DNA of 33,857 nucleotides from Sphingopyxis sp. (GTDB lineage: Bacteria > Pseudomonadota > Alphaproteobacteria > Sphingomonadales > Sphingomonadaceae). The translations under genes and the position numbers were made by a program. Each line of letters opens with the position of its first letter. Position 1 is the first letter of the stretch. Where the stretch lies: assembly GCF_019459305.1 (NCBI RefSeq), contig NZ_JAIBES010000081.1:1-33857 (forward strand), written 5' to 3'. Below are positions 1 through 9,893 of this stretch, piece by piece. The notes beneath the pieces were generated by a model. It made no database searches. It saw only the letters and a program-made list of their open reading frames with translations, and had not been told where the DNA came from.

Positions 1-304
1 GGGGGGCGTGAGGAGTAGGCTCAACACGCGTCGCCGCCCCCTCTCATTCCTTAAACACACGGCCGCGGGCGGATTTCTGGCACTGATCGCGATGCGGGGG
101 CTGCGTTAGTAATATTTTGTGGCGGCCCGGGTTTGCGGGGGCCGCTGTCATATTGGCTCCGCGCAAATTCGCCGGACCACAGGGCCGCTCCCGCATTCGG
201 CGGGACCGCCATAGGGGCCACAGACGCCCCGCACCGCCCCGGGTCGGATTACCCGGAATCAGAGGCCCCGCCCGGCATTGGGCCAGGCGGGCGAAGGAAA
301 CTCC
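1..304. other. Leader region upstream of pnp, no gene seen
   Basis: This GC-rich stretch holds no convincing gene. The first 45 bases contain G-rich and C-rich tracts that could be the remains of an upstream gene's terminator hairpin, but the left part lies outside the window. In many alphaproteobacteria rpsO precedes pnp, so this is probably the rpsO-pnp spacer; that is inference from gene order elsewhere, since no rpsO coding sequence is visible. A hairpin directly before the pnp ribosome binding site is listed separately. Confidence 0.4.
267..291 (+). promoter_or_regulatory. Hairpin directly upstream of the pnp ribosome binding site
   Basis: CCCGCC at 267-272 pairs with GGCGGG at 286-291, and GG at 274-275 can pair with CC at 283-284 inside it. 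The 3' arm ends a few bases before the purine-rich Shine-Dalgarno stretch (about 293-299) of pnp. Enterobacterial pnp mRNA has a leader hairpin cut by RNase III for autoregulation. A similar role here is an analogy only. Confidence 0.3.
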
Positions 305-2638
305 ATGTTTGACGTGAAAAAAGTATCGATCGAGTGGGGCGGTGAAACGCTGACCCTCGAAACGGGCAAGGTTGCCCGTCAGGCCGATGGCGCGGTTGTC
401 GCGACGCTCGGCGAAACGATGGTCCTGGCCGCGGTCACCGCCGCCAAGACGGTCAAGGAAGGGCAGGACTTCTTCCCCCTGACTGTCCACTATCAGGAAA
501 AATATTCCGGCGCAGGCCGCATTCCCGGCGGCTTCTTTAAGCGCGAACGCGGCGCGACCGAAAAGGAAACTTTGGTTTCGCGTTTGACCGATCGTCCGAT
601 CCGTCCGCTGTTCCCCGAAGGTTTCTACAACGAAATCAACGTCATTGCCCAAGTGCTGAGCTATGACGGTCACAACGAGCCCGACATCCTGGCGATGGTC
701 GCCGCTTCGGCCGCGCTCACCATTTCGGGCGTGCCCTTCATGGGCCCGATCGGCGCCGCGCGCGTCGGTTATATCGATGGCGAATATATCCTGAACCCGA
801 CCGATGCGCAGGTTGCCGAAGGCGACCTCGATCTGGTCGTCGCCGCCACTTACGACGCCGTGATGATGGTCGAATCCGAAGCCAATGAGCTGTCGGAAGA
901 GATCATGCTCGGCGCCGTGCTGTTCGCGCACGACGCGTGTAAGGATGTGGTCAAGGCGATCGTGAAGCTGGCCGAACAGGCCGCCAAGGATCCCTGGGAC
1001 ATGGCCGAACAGGCCGACCTGACCGCTGCCAAGGACAAGCTGAAGAAGCTGATCGGCAAGGACATCGCCGCCGCGTACAAGCTGACCGACAAATCGGCCC
1101 GCTCGAACGCGCTGAACGAGGCCCGCGCTGCTGCCAAGGCCGCTTTCGCCGACGCCGCGCCGCAGGACCAGATGGCCGCCGGCAAGCTGATGAAGAAGCT
1201 GGAAGCGGAAATCGTGCGCGGCGCCATCCTCAAGGACGGCAAGCGCATCGACGGGCGCACCACGACGCAGATTCGTCCCATCCTTGCCGAAACGCACTTC
1301 CTGCCCCGCGCGCATGGCTCGGCGCTGTTCACGCGCGGCGAGACGCAGACGATCGCGACCTGTACCCTGGGCACCAAGGACAGCGAGCAGATGATCGACG
1401 GCCTCAACGGCCTCAGCTACTCGAACTTCATGCTGCACTATAACTTCCCGCCCTATTCGGTCGGTGAAGTCGGTCGTTTCGGGGCGCCGAGCCGCCGCGA
1501 CATCGGCCATGGCAAGCTGGCATGGCGTGCGCTGCACGCGGTGCTGCCGACGAAGGACGAGTTCCCCTACACGATCCGCATCACCAGCGACATCACCGAG
1601 TCGAACGGCTCGTCGTCGATGGCGTCGGTTTGCGGCGGTTCGCTCGCGATGATGGACGCCGGCGTGCCGCTGAAGCGCCCGGTTTCGGGCATCGCGATGG
1701 GCCTGATCCTCGAAGGCAAGGATTTTGCGATCCTGTCCGACATCCTGGGCGATGAAGATCACCTCGGCGACATGGACTTCAAGGTGGCGGGTACGTCCGA
1801 AGGCATCACCACGATGCAGATGGACATCAAGATCGCGGGCATCACGCGCGAGATCTTTGAAGCCGCTCTGAACCAGGCGAAGGAAGGCCGCGCGCACATC
1901 CTGGGCGAAATGGCGAAGGCGCTGGGCGAAGCTCGCACCGAGCTGTCCGACTATGCCCCGCGAATCGAGACGATGCAGATCGACAAGGCGAAGATTCGCG
2001 ACATCATCGGCACCGGCGGCAAGGTGATCCGCGAGATCGTCGCGACCACCGGCGCCAAGGTCGACATCGACGACGAAGGATTGATCAAGATTTCGTCGAG
2101 CGATCCGGCGCAGATCGAAGCCGCGCGTAAGTGGATTTCGGGCATCGTCGAAGAAGCCGAAGTCGGCAAGATCTATGACGGCAAAGTCGTCAATCTCGTC
2201 GATTTCGGGGCGTTCGTGAATTTCATGGGCGGCAAGGACGGCCTGGTTCACGTCAGCGAAATCGCCAACGAGCGCGTCGAGAAGGTCGCCGACGTCCTGA
2301 GCGAAGGCCAGGAAGTTAAGGTCAAGGTGCTCGAGATCGACCAGCGCGGCAAGGTTCGCCTGTCTATGCGCGTCGTCGATCAGGAAACCGGCGCCGAGCT
2401 GGAAGACACCCGCCCGCCGCGTGAAGGCGGCGACCGCGGTCCCCGCGGTCCGCGCCGTGACGGCGGCGATCGTGGCCCGCGCGGCGACGGTGGCGGTCGT
2501 GGCGACCGTGGTCCGCGTCGCGATGGCGGCGGTGACCGTGGTCCGCGCCGTGACGGCGGTGGCGAACGCGGCCCGCGCCGCGAACGCAACGAAGGTCCGG
2601 AAGACCAGGGCCATGTGCCCGACTTCCTGAAGGACTAA
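305..2638 (+). CDS. pnp: Polyribonucleotide nucleotidyltransferase (PNPase)
   Basis: PNPase degrades RNA 3' to 5' by phosphorolysis, releasing nucleoside diphosphates, and is a core part of the mRNA decay machinery in the cytoplasm. The 777-residue protein has the full family order: two RNase PH domains separated by an alpha-helical linker, a KH domain (about residues 553-615, with the GTGG loop) and an S1 domain (about 622-692, containing DFGAFV). The ATG at 305 is preceded by GAAGGA; an in-frame ATG nine codons upstream lacks such a site. After S1 there is an unusual tail (residues 704-777) rich in Arg and Gly, with [14 protein letters not shown] repeats, ending in a short acidic/hydrophobic peptide VPDFLKD. 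The tail may aid RNA binding or partner contacts; that is inference. A strong intrinsic terminator follows. Confidence 0.98.
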   Translation: MFDVKKVSIEWGGETLTLETGKVARQADGAVVATLGETMVLAAVTAAKTVKEGQDFFPLTVHYQEKYSGAGRIPGGFFKRERGATEKETLVSRLTDRPIRPLFPEGFYNEINVIAQVLSYDGHNEPDILAMVAASAALTISGVPFMGPIGAARVGYIDGEYILNPTDAQVAEGDLDLVVAATYDAVMMVESEANELSEEIMLGAVLFAHDACKDVVKAIVKLAEQAAKDPWDMAEQADLTAAKDKLKKLIGKDIAAAYKLTDKSARSNALNEARAAAKAAFADAAPQDQMAAGKLMKKLEAEIVRGAILKDGKRIDGRTTTQIRPILAETHFLPRAHGSALFTRGETQTIATCTLGTKDSEQMIDGLNGLSYSNFMLHYNFPPYSVGEVGRFGAPSRRDIGHGKLAWRALHAVLPTKDEFPYTIRITSDITESNGSSSMASVCGGSLAMMDAGVPLKRPVSGIAMGLILEGKDFAILSDILGDEDHLGDMDFKVAGTSEGITTMQMDIKIAGITREIFEAALNQAKEGRAHILGEMAKALGEARTELSDYAPRIETMQIDKAKIRDIIGTGGKVIREIVATTGAKVDIDDEGLIKISSSDPAQIEAARKWISGIVEEAEVGKIYDGKVVNLVDFGAFVNFMGGKDGLVHVSEIANERVEKVADVLSEGQEVKVKVLEIDQRGKVRLSMRVVDQETGAELEDTRPPREGGDRGPRGPRRDGGDRGPRGDGGGRGDRGPRRDGGGDRGPRRDGGGERGPRRERNEGPEDQGHVPDFLKD

Positions 2639-2660
2639 GCCTTCGGTTTATCGAACAAGG

Positions 2661-2689
2661 AAAGGGGCTGCTTCGGCGGCCCTTTTTTT
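2661..2689 (+). terminator. Rho-independent terminator of pnp
   Basis: An 11-bp stem, including some G-U pairs (2661-2671 with 2676-2686), is closed by a C(UUCG)G tetraloop and runs into a T tract ending at 2689. It lies 22 bases after the pnp stop codon. Confidence 0.9.
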
Positions 2690-2765
2690 GGTTGCCCACG
2701 GGCGCGTGCGCTTTGATCGCAAGAAACGGGGCGGAAGCGGGGCGGCGGCGTGGCAGGGGCCGGGT

Positions 2766-3491
2766 ATGACCGAAACGAACGATACCAAAGTTGCCGCACG
2801 CATCGCCGCCCTGGACTGGACCGCCATCGCCGCTGCGCTTGATCGCGAGGGGTGGGCGGTGCTGCCGCGGCTGCTCTCAGCCGCCGAGTGCTACGATACC
2901 GCCGCGCTCTATCCGCTGGAAGAACTGTTCCGCAGTCATGTCCAGATGGCGCGGCACGGGTTTGGGCGCGGCGAATATCGCTATTTCGCCTATCCCTTGC
3001 CGCGACTGGTCGCGGGGTTGCGCGGGGCGCTCTATGCGCGGCTGACGCCGGTCGCCAATCGCTGGCACGAACGAATGGGGCGGGATGAGCGCTTTCCGGC
3101 TGAACACGCCGACTATCTGAGCCAGTGCCACGCGGCGGGGCAGGTGCGGCCGACGCCGCTGCTGCTACAATATGGGCCAGGCAATTATAATTGTCTGCAC
3201 CGCGACCTTTATGGCGCCGAGGTGTTTCCGTTGCAGGTCGCGGTCCTGTTGTCCGCGCCGGGGACCGATTTTACCGGCGGTGAGTTTGTGCTGACCGAGC
3301 AGCGGCCGCGGATGCAGTCGCGCGCTGCGGTGGTACCGCTGGGTCACGGAGACGCGGTGGTGTTCGCGGTGAACGAACGGCCGATGGCGGGCAGCCGCGG
3401 CGACTACCGCGTAGCGATGCGCCATGGGGTGAGCGAAATCCGCTCGGGCGCGCGGCATACGCTGGGGGTGATCTTTCACGATGCGGCATAA
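2766..3491 (+). CDS. 2OG-Fe(II) oxygenase family protein
   Basis: Probable non-haem iron dioxygenase that couples 2-oxoglutarate decarboxylation to oxidation of an unknown substrate in the cytoplasm. The 241-residue protein shows the expected iron-binding facial triad: an HRD motif (HxD) near residue 143, and a distal His in the C-terminal segment RHGVSEIRSG followed by an Arg that would hold 2-oxoglutarate. It ends in HTLGVIFHDA, typical of a bacterial subfamily of PF13640-like proteins. The start chosen is the ATG at 2766, preceded by a GGGG-rich stretch; an in-frame upstream ATG at 2688 would run back into the pnp terminator. The gene is probably transcribed alone. The substrate cannot be read from sequence. 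Confidence 0.85.
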   Translation: MTETNDTKVAARIAALDWTAIAAALDREGWAVLPRLLSAAECYDTAALYPLEELFRSHVQMARHGFGRGEYRYFAYPLPRLVAGLRGALYARLTPVANRWHERMGRDERFPAEHADYLSQCHAAGQVRPTPLLLQYGPGNYNCLHRDLYGAEVFPLQVAVLLSAPGTDFTGGEFVLTEQRPRMQSRAAVVPLGHGDAVVFAVNERPMAGSRGDYRVAMRHGVSEIRSGARHTLGVIFHDAA

Positions 3492-3569
3492 TCTCGCTCG
3501 CCGGGTGGACATGGCGGCTGCGGCGGTTAAGCCATTGTTTCCCCCACGGTAGCAGCGAGGATAGCGGCG

Positions 3570-4664
3570 ATGGACTTTTCCCGGCTTCAGGCGAGCAGCA
3601 AGATCGGCGACGATTGGGTCTATCCGCAGCCGCCGTGCCTGAATTTCGGCTGGCTGGAGGTCGGTGTCGATCCCGCGCACCGCATCTATTGGGAGGAATA
3701 TGGCAATCCGGCGGGCGAACCGGTGATGTTCCTGCACGGTGGCCCCGGCGGGGCGTGCGCCCCGGCGATGGCGCGCTTTTTCGATCCCCTACGCTATCGT
3801 GTCATCCTGTTCGACCAGCGCGGGTGCGGCAAGAGCGAACCCAACGTCGCGTCGGCGGGACCGGGGGCGGCGCTGGCCAAGAACACGACCGCCGACCTGA
3901 TCGGCGATATCGAGAAGTTGCGCGAGCATATGGGCATCGCAGAACCAATGCATGTGTTTGGCGGTAGCTGGGGCAGCACGCTGGCGATGGCCTATGCGAT
4001 CGCGCATCCCGCGCATTGCGCCAGCCTGATCCTGCGCGGCATCTTTCTGGGCGCGCCGGAAGATCTCGCCTATCTGTATCAGGGAAATGCTGTGACATGG
4101 GAAGCCGACCCCTACGGTCTGACCGCGCCGGGGGCGTATATCAAATATCCGGGTGAATGGGCGGCGCTGCTGAACGTCCTGACCCCCGCCGAGCGCGGCG
4201 ATGTCATGGCGTCCTACAAGGCTATTTTCGACATGGTGCCGGCCAGCGCGGCGGAAAAGGCGCGGCAAATGGAAGCGGCGGTGACGTGGTCGCTGTGGGA
4301 GGGGGTAATTTCGAACATGATCCCCGAAGCCGCCGATACCGGGAAATTCGGTGAGGCCGATTTCGCGCTATGTTTTGCGCAGATCGAGGCGCATTATTTT
4401 GCGAATAGTCTGTTCATTCCGGCGGGGCATTTCTTCGACAATATCGCGACGCTCGCGGCAGTCCCGATCCACATCGTCCATGGCCGCTTCGACGAAGTCT
4501 GCCCGTTGACACAGGCATCGCGGCTTGCCGCCGCGCTCCGCGCGGCGGGGACGGAGCCGGTGTCTTATGTCGTCACCAACGCCGGGCATAGCGCGATGGA
4601 GCGCGAAAATGCGCTGGCGCTGACCGCGGTGATGGACGGTTTGGCGCCGCTGGTCCGCGCATAG
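3570..4664 (+). CDS. pip: Prolyl aminopeptidase (proline iminopeptidase), family S33
   Basis: A cytoplasmic alpha/beta-hydrolase serine peptidase that removes N-terminal proline from peptides. The 364 residues include the oxyanion motif HGGPG (56-60), the signature DQRGCGKS (82-89) and the nucleophile elbow GGSWGS with Ser133. The acid lies in HGRFDEVCP and the catalytic His in NAGHSAME near the C-terminus. The DQRGCGKS and GGSWGSTLA signatures separate prolyl aminopeptidases from general hydrolases. The protein is slightly longer than the usual 310-320 residues because of a longer N-terminus (WVYPQPP...GWLEV). The gene converges on ispG with only 15 bases between stop codons and no clear terminator. 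Confidence 0.9.
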   Translation: MDFSRLQASSKIGDDWVYPQPPCLNFGWLEVGVDPAHRIYWEEYGNPAGEPVMFLHGGPGGACAPAMARFFDPLRYRVILFDQRGCGKSEPNVASAGPGAALAKNTTADLIGDIEKLREHMGIAEPMHVFGGSWGSTLAMAYAIAHPAHCASLILRGIFLGAPEDLAYLYQGNAVTWEADPYGLTAPGAYIKYPGEWAALLNVLTPAERGDVMASYKAIFDMVPASAAEKARQMEAAVTWSLWEGVISNMIPEAADTGKFGEADFALCFAQIEAHYFANSLFIPAGHFFDNIATLAAVPIHIVHGRFDEVCPLTQASRLAAALRAAGTEPVSYVVTNAGHSAMERENALALTAVMDGLAPLVRA

Positions 4665-4679
4665 GCCGCGGAGGCGCGC

Positions 4680-5831
4680 CTACGCCGCCTTGCCGTGCGC
4701 GACGTCCATGCTGACCGAACTGCCCGCGTCGATCTCGGCGGCCTTGGCTTCGACCAGCTTGACGATATGGCCGATCATGTCGGCGTCGGCGACATGGTGG
4801 TCGGTGACCCCCGACAGATAGACCATATGCTTGCCATTGCCGCCGCCGGTGATGCCGATGTCGGTTTCGCGCGCTTCGCCGGGGCCGTTGACGACGCAGC
4901 CGAGGACCGAGAGCGACATCGGGGTCTTGATGTGGCTGAGCGCTTCTTCGAGCGCCTGAACGGTGCGGATGACGTCGAAGCCTTGGCGCGCACAGCTGGG
5001 GCAGGACACGACGCGCACGCCGCGGGTACGCAGGCCCAGCGATTTCAGGATCTCGTAACCGACGCGGACTTCTTCTTCGGGTTCGGCCGAGAGGCTGACG
5101 CGGATTGTATCTCCGATCCCGGCCCAGAGCAGGTTGCCGATGCCGAGCGCGCTCTTGACCGTGCCGCCAATCAGCCCGCCCGCTTCGGTGATGCCGAGAT
5201 GGAGCGGACAGTCGACCGCATCGGCGAGCTGCATATAGGCCGCGACCGCGAGAAAGACGTCGCTGGCCTTCACCGCGACCTTATACTCGTGGAAATCATG
5301 GTCCTGTAGCAGCTTGATATGGTCGAGCGCGCTTTCGACGAGCGCCTCGGGGCAGGGCTCGCCATATTTCTCGAGCAGGTCTTTTTCGAGGCTGCCCGCG
5401 TTGACGCCAATGCGGATCGCGCAACCGTTGGCCTTGGCGGCGCGGACGACTTCGCCGACGCGCTCCGAAGATCCGATGTTGCCGGGGTTGATACGCAGGC
5501 AGGCGGCGCCAGCATCTGCGGCTTCAAGCGCGCGCTTATAGTGAAAGTGGATGTCGGCGATGATCGGGATGCGCGCGGCGCGAACGATCTTGCCGAGCGC
5601 CGCGGTCGATTCGGTGTCGGGGCACGACACGCGGATCAGGTCGGCACCCGCCTCTTCGCAGCGGCGAATCTGGTCGATCGTCGCGACCGCATCGCTGGTC
5701 AGCGTATTCGTCATCGTTTGGACGGTGATCGGTGCGCCGCCGCCGACCGGGACAGTGCCGACCATGATCTGGCGGCTGGTGCGCCGCGCGATGTCGCGCC
5801 AGGGGCGCAGGCCGGGGTTGTGATCGCTCAT
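4680..5831 (-). CDS. ispG: 4-hydroxy-3-methylbut-2-enyl diphosphate synthase (flavodoxin)
   Basis: IspG (GcpE) catalyses the penultimate step of the MEP isoprenoid pathway, reducing MEcPP to HMBPP with a [4Fe-4S] cluster. The 383-residue protein has the TIM-barrel N-terminus ([21 protein letters not shown] in pieces) and the C-terminal cluster domain with CPSC and CVVNGPGE, which give the three Cys ligands plus the Glu. The chosen start is the ATG at 5831 ([11 protein letters not shown]). The frame stays open about 98 codons further upstream, but that stretch looks non-coding and reaches into the oppositely oriented porin gene. No good Shine-Dalgarno is visible before 5831. The length is normal for the short bacterial form. 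Confidence 0.95.
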   Translation of the reverse strand: MSDHNPGLRPWRDIARRTSRQIMVGTVPVGGGAPITVQTMTNTLTSDAVATIDQIRRCEEAGADLIRVSCPDTESTAALGKIVRAARIPIIADIHFHYKRALEAADAGAACLRINPGNIGSSERVGEVVRAAKANGCAIRIGVNAGSLEKDLLEKYGEPCPEALVESALDHIKLLQDHDFHEYKVAVKASDVFLAVAAYMQLADAVDCPLHLGITEAGGLIGGTVKSALGIGNLLWAGIGDTIRVSLSAEPEEEVRVGYEILKSLGLRTRGVRVVSCPSCARQGFDVIRTVQALEEALSHIKTPMSLSVLGCVVNGPGEARETDIGITGGGNGKHMVYLSGVTDHHVADADMIGHIVKLVEAKAAEIDAGSSVSMDVAHGKAA

Positions 5832-6080
5832 GGGTTTTGGGCTCGATCGAAAGGGGAGGATGCGCTGCTCTTTAGCGGTCCGGCGGGCGATTGGCAAAGC
5901 CAAGCATGCTCGGCCCGGCTGTTGCGCGAAAGACACACTCTGACGCTGAATCGGCACCACGCGCAATTTTTGTTTGTGCATTGCAGCAAAATCGGCAATT
6001 TCGAACGCGTTCGACGTCACAGGCCCGCACGAAGAGGCGTGGACGCGCACAGCAGGCCGGGACGATCCGTTTTTTTTACT

Positions 6081-6086
6081 AGGGGG
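6081..6086 (+). promoter_or_regulatory. Ribosome binding site AGGGGG of the TorF-like gene
   Basis: AGGGGG lies seven bases before the ATG at 6094. It decides the start, because the frame is open for another 40 codons upstream. The encoded signal peptide begins exactly at this ATG. Confidence 0.6.
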
Positions 6087-6093
6087 ATCACCC

Positions 6094-6840
6094 ATGAAGT
6101 TTCTTACCAAAGCGTGTTTCGGCATGCTGCTCGCCGCGTCGGCGATGTCGACGCCTGCCTTCGCCCAAGAAGAAGCCAGCGGTCCGGTCTCGCTTTCGGG
6201 CGGCGTTTCGGTTGTGTCGGACTATCGCTTCCGAGGCATTTCACTGTCGAACGAAAAGGTTGCCCTTCAGTCGACGCTGACCGCAAGCCACGAAAGCGGC
6301 TTTTACGCGGGCGCGTGGGGGTCGACGCTTCCCGACAGCCCGTTGTACGGCAAATATGAACTCGACCTCTATGCCGGTTTCGCGACCGAGATCGCGCCGG
6401 GGACTTCGGTCGATATCGGTGCCATCTATTATGTCTATCCCGGCAACCAGAGCTTTGCCGGCCCCAGCGACTATATCGAAGTCGTCGGCAAGCTGTCGCA
6501 CGACCTTGGCCCCGTTTCGGCTACCGGAACTGTGGCGTATGCCCCCGATCAGAATTCGCTGGGCAGCAACGACAATATCTATCTGAACCTTGGCCTTGGC
6601 TATGGCATTGCCGATACGCCGGTGACGCTGAATGCCGCGCTTGGTTACACCGACGGATCGCTCGGCGCGCTGGCGCCCGGCGGCAATTATCTCGACTGGA
6701 TGCTCGGCGCCTCGTTCGCCGCCGGTCCCGCGACTTTCACCGTGCAATATATTGATACCGACATCAAAAAGTCGGGCGTCAAAGCCATTGACACGCTGTT
6801 CGATCCAACCGTGGTCTTTACGCTGGGCTTTTCTTTCTGA
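6094..6840 (+). CDS. TorF-like outer membrane protein (Gcw_chp family)
   Basis: A 248-residue exported protein of the TIGR02001/Gcw_chp family, often labelled TorF family putative porin. Residues 1-23 are a Sec signal peptide ending in PAFAQ. The mature part alternates aromatic and polar residues in short beta strands (for example [15 protein letters not shown], a family hallmark) and ends in a terminal Phe (TLGFSF), the usual outer-membrane barrel assembly signal. It is therefore a predicted small beta-barrel. The transported solute is unknown. The gene stands alone, divergent from ispG across 262 bases, and is followed by a strong terminator. Confidence 0.85.
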   Translation: MKFLTKACFGMLLAASAMSTPAFAQEEASGPVSLSGGVSVVSDYRFRGISLSNEKVALQSTLTASHESGFYAGAWGSTLPDSPLYGKYELDLYAGFATEIAPGTSVDIGAIYYVYPGNQSFAGPSDYIEVVGKLSHDLGPVSATGTVAYAPDQNSLGSNDNIYLNLGLGYGIADTPVTLNAALGYTDGSLGALAPGGNYLDWMLGASFAAGPATFTVQYIDTDIKKSGVKAIDTLFDPTVVFTLGFSF

Positions 6841-6868
6841 TCGCCTAGCGGGTCAGCGACCACGCGTT

Positions 6869-6904
6869 AAGGGGGCGGCTTCGGGGGAGGCCGCCCCCTT
6901 TTTC
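6869..6904 (+). terminator. Rho-independent terminator after the TorF-like gene
   Basis: An 11-bp perfect stem (6869-6879 with 6890-6900, GGGGGCGGC paired with GCCGCCCCC) with a 10-base loop is followed by a T run. It lies 28 bases beyond the stop codon. Confidence 0.92.
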
Positions 6905-7005
6905 GTGCATGTGGCACAGGCGGGGGCCTCATCGCATCACGCTTGACCGCGTCGACGAACCGTGCAAATTCATCGACCAGTTGAAGCAGCGAGAGTATTC
7001 CCCCC

Positions 7006-8490
7006 ATGACTCAAGCCTCTCAGAGCGTTTCCGTTCCCCCCGTATCGTCGTCGAATCCGCCCGCGCGCAGCGAGCGGAGTCCGGGCGTCAAGCTGGTAAT
7101 CGCGGTACTGATCGCCGTCGCGCTGATGGTGCCGCTCCTCATGATCTACGGTCTGCTGTGGGATCGCCAGCAGCAGGCCGAAACTGCCCAGGCGTCGATA
7201 GGGCAGGGCTGGGGCGGGCAACAGACGATCGCCGGACCGGTGATCGTGATCCCCTATCGTGCGACGGAAATGACCACGGTAACCGAGAATGGCAAGGATG
7301 TGACGCGGACGGTGAACACGATCCGCAACCTCTACCTGTCACCGCAAGCCAATACAGCCGACGTCGTCATCAAGCCCGAAAAGCGCAAGAAGGCGATTTA
7401 CGAGACGGTCGTATACGAAAGCCAGATTTCGGGCAGCGCCGATTTCGTGCTGCCCGCCGACATTGCGCGCTTTGGCGTCGCGCGCGAGGCGCTGATGCTC
7501 GATCGCGCCGAAGTGCGGTTGGGGGTCAGCGACGCGCGCGGGCTAGTCGATGGCAATAGCGTGGCGGTCGACGGTACGCAGCTCGCATTGCAGCCCGGAA
7601 AGGGGCTGCTCTCGACCGGCAATTCGGGGACCTTCGCCTTTGTCGACTGGAGCGCGGCGGCGCCGCTGAAGGTCGATTACAAGATCGGCGTGCGCGGGCT
7701 GGGCGATTTCAAGCTGATCCCGCGCGGGGTCGATACGCGCTGGACGGTCAAGTCGAGTTGGCCGAACCCGAGCTTCGGCGGCGATTTCCTCCCCGCGAAG
7801 CGCAGAGTGACGGCCAGCGGATTTACGGCCACCTATGCGGTGCCGAACCTGGCATTGGGACAGGCGCAGGTGCTGACCGGCGATTTGTCGCCGCCAGTGA
7901 CGGCCAACTATGGCCCGCGCGACGCCTATGTCGACGCGGTAGCCGTTCCGGCGCCGAGCGATGGCAGTGCGGGTGAAGCGTCGGGCGGGACCGCCAAAGC
8001 CGTGGCGATCAGCCTGATTGAACCCGTCGACCTGTATAGCCAGGTCGATCGCGCGATCAAATACGGCTTTCTGTTCATTGGCTTTACCTTCGTCGCCTTC
8101 CTGATGTTCGACATCATCGCGGGGGCGCGGGTGGCGCCGGCCGAATATCTGCTGACCGGCATTGCACTGGTGCTGTTCTTCGTGCTGCTGCTGGCGTTCG
8201 CCGAGGTGATCGGCTTTACCTTCGCCTATATGCTGGCGTCGGCGGCGATCATCGGGTTGCTGGCCTTTTACAGCGCGGCGGTGCTGAAAAGCTGGAAGCG
8301 CGCGCGGTTCCTGGCTGCGATGCTGGTCGGACTGTATGCGCTGCTTTATGTGCTGCTCAATCTTGAGGCCTATTCGCTGCTGATCGGTTCGGTGCTGATG
8401 TTCTTCGCCCTCGCCGGCGTGATGTACATGACGCGGAGCATCGACTGGAGCGGGCTGGGGAAGAGGGATGAGGCTTTGCCCCCGGTGTGA
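7006..8490 (+). CDS. creD: CreD family inner membrane protein
   Basis: A 494-residue cytoplasmic-membrane protein of the CreD family (PF06123). One N-terminal transmembrane helix (about 28-50) is followed by a large periplasmic domain starting with the family segment GQGWGGQQTIAGPVIVIPY. Five or so closely packed hydrophobic helices fill residues 350-475. In enterobacteria CreD is controlled by the CreBC two-component system; its molecular activity is not settled, and overexpression is linked to altered colicin tolerance and envelope changes. No creB or creC is adjacent here, so control is probably different. GAGAG at 6991 is the likely ribosome binding site. A repeat element separates its 3' end from the convergent oxidase gene. 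Confidence 0.9.
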   Translation: MTQASQSVSVPPVSSSNPPARSERSPGVKLVIAVLIAVALMVPLLMIYGLLWDRQQQAETAQASIGQGWGGQQTIAGPVIVIPYRATEMTTVTENGKDVTRTVNTIRNLYLSPQANTADVVIKPEKRKKAIYETVVYESQISGSADFVLPADIARFGVAREALMLDRAEVRLGVSDARGLVDGNSVAVDGTQLALQPGKGLLSTGNSGTFAFVDWSAAAPLKVDYKIGVRGLGDFKLIPRGVDTRWTVKSSWPNPSFGGDFLPAKRRVTASGFTATYAVPNLALGQAQVLTGDLSPPVTANYGPRDAYVDAVAVPAPSDGSAGEASGGTAKAVAISLIEPVDLYSQVDRAIKYGFLFIGFTFVAFLMFDIIAGARVAPAEYLLTGIALVLFFVLLLAFAEVIGFTFAYMLASAAIIGLLAFYSAAVLKSWKRARFLAAMLVGLYALLYVLLNLEAYSLLIGSVLMFFALAGVMYMTRSIDWSGLGKRDEALPPV

Positions 8491-8492
8491 TT

Positions 8493-8636
8493 GATCCTCC
8501 CTGTCGCGCTGCGATGGGGAGGTGGGGAGGTGGCAGTCCGCATGCCTGACCGAGCGGCTTTGGCGCTGCCGTCGCCGCCCCTCCACCACCGCGTCGCGGC
8601 GGTCCCCCTCCCCACGGTTTCGCCGCAGGGAGGATC
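8493..8636. repeat. Intergenic inverted-repeat element, family A (copy 1)
   Basis: A 144-base element fills the gap between two convergent genes. It begins GATCCTCCCTGTCGCG and ends with the inverse (CGCAGGGAGGATC), with inner CTCCCC/GGGGAG tracts that also pair. A second copy with the same termini is at 31430-31560. It carries no ORF and resembles REP/MITE-like elements common between sphingomonad genes. Its folded RNA could act as a bidirectional terminator for the two flanking genes (inference). Confidence 0.75.
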
Positions 8637-8639
8637 ATG

Positions 8640-9788
8640 CTACCGCCAGCGCAGTGTGTGGGGGCCGAGATCCGACAGCGTCTTGGCCCCCATCAGTTTC
8701 ATCCCGCGCTCCATCTCGGCGCGCAGCAGCGCGATGGCGCGCGCCACGCCTTCCTCGCCCGCCGCGGCGAGCGCGTAGAGGTAGAGGCGACCGCCGGAAC
8801 AGGCCTTCGCGCCGACCGACAGCGCTTTGAGCACATGCGTTCCGCGGGTGATGCCGCCATCGCAGATCACCTCGATCCGGTCGCCGACGGCATCGACGAT
8901 TTCGGTGAGCGCATCGAACGGCGCGCGGCTGCCGTCGAGTTGGCGGCCGCCATGGTTCGATACCATGATCGCGGTGGCGCCGATCTCCACGGCGCGGCGG
9001 GCATCCTCAACCGCAACGATGCCTTTGAGGCAGAAGGGGCCGTCCCATTGCTGGCGGATCGCCGCGGCGCGCTTCCAGTCGAGGCTCTGGTCGAGCATCG
9101 AGGTGAAATATTCGGCGACCGATTTGGGGACGCTCGACCCTTCGGACACATGCGTCGCGAGGTTGGGCAGACTGAATTTCTCGCGGCAGACATAGTTGAG
9201 CCCCCAGCCGGGCTTGGCGGCGTAGCTCAGCATATTGCCCGGGGTGAAACGCGGCGGCGAGGTGAAGCCCGAGCGCAGGCAGCGTTCGCGGTTGCCGCCG
9301 ACGATCGTATCGACCGTCAGCGCGACGGCGTCGAATTTCGCCTCGTGCGCGGCGTCGAGCATCGCGCGGTTCAGGCCTTCGTCCTTGTGGACATAGAGCT
9401 GGAACAGCTTGGGGCCGTCGGTGAGCGCGCCCGCTTCGGCGAGGCTGATTGTCGCAAGGCTGGAGATGCCCGCCATCGCCCCGGCGTCGGCGGCGGCGCG
9501 GAGGACGGCGCGCTCGCCCTGCCAGTGGAACAGCCGCTGGAGCGCGGTGGGTGACAGGAACAGCGGCATCGCCATTTCGCGCCCGAACAGCGTGGTGCGC
9601 ATGTCGACGCTTGCGACCCCGGCGAGGACGCGCGGGATGAGGTCGCAGTCGTCGAACGCGGCGCGGTTCCGGCGGCGGGTGACTTCGTCGTCGGCAGCGC
9701 CGTCGATATAATCGAACACCGGCCAAGGCAGGCGACGTTTTGCTAGCGCGCGGAAGTCGTCGATATTGTGGCAGTCGGTGAGTTTCAT
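8640..9788 (-). CDS. lldD: FMN-dependent alpha-hydroxy-acid oxidizing protein (L-lactate dehydrogenase type)
   Basis: A 382-residue flavoenzyme of the glycolate oxidase/L-lactate dehydrogenase family that oxidises an L-2-hydroxy acid to the 2-oxo acid. A complete FMN barrel is visible: FDYIDGAADDE near the N-terminus, LSPTALQRLFHWQGE (residues 79-93), QLYVHKD (130-136), the FMN-contacting Lys255, and the catalytic His279 with Arg282 in SNHGGRQLDG. The C-terminus has CDGGITRGTHVLKALSVGA and the phosphate loop GGRLYLYALAA. The subfamily (lactate, mandelate, glycolate) cannot be fixed from sequence alone, so the symbol is tentative. It lies 105 bases downstream of the FAD oxidoreductase gene, on the same strand and separated from it by a repeat element. 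Confidence 0.85.
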   Translation of the reverse strand: MKLTDCHNIDDFRALAKRRLPWPVFDYIDGAADDEVTRRRNRAAFDDCDLIPRVLAGVASVDMRTTLFGREMAMPLFLSPTALQRLFHWQGERAVLRAAADAGAMAGISSLATISLAEAGALTDGPKLFQLYVHKDEGLNRAMLDAAHEAKFDAVALTVDTIVGGNRERCLRSGFTSPPRFTPGNMLSYAAKPGWGLNYVCREKFSLPNLATHVSEGSSVPKSVAEYFTSMLDQSLDWKRAAAIRQQWDGPFCLKGIVAVEDARRAVEIGATAIMVSNHGGRQLDGSRAPFDALTEIVDAVGDRIEVICDGGITRGTHVLKALSVGAKACSGGRLYLYALAAAGEEGVARAIALLRAEMERGMKLMGAKTLSDLGPHTLRWR

Positions 9789-9807
9789 ATTTGCCCCATT
9801 CTCACCC

Positions 9808-9890
9808 CGTCATTGCGAGCGAAGCGAAGCAATCCAGGGCGGTTTACGCACGGTCTGGATTGCCGCGTCGCTTCGCTCCTCGCAATGACG
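9808..9890. repeat. Intergenic inverted-repeat element, family B (copy 1)
   Basis: An 83-base element with termini CGTCATTGCGAG / CTCGCAATGACG and internal arms GAAGCGAAGCAATCC / GGATTGC..GCTTCGC. It fits exactly between two minus-strand genes. A degenerate copy with the same arms is at 15003-15084. Confidence 0.85.
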
Positions 9891-9893
9891 AAT

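Noticed and set aside
44-2614. An 856-codon open frame antisense to pnp
   Set aside because: It mirrors the codon pattern of pnp in high-GC DNA, has an Ala/Thr repeat end that is the reverse of the RGG tail, and shows no recognisable protein family.
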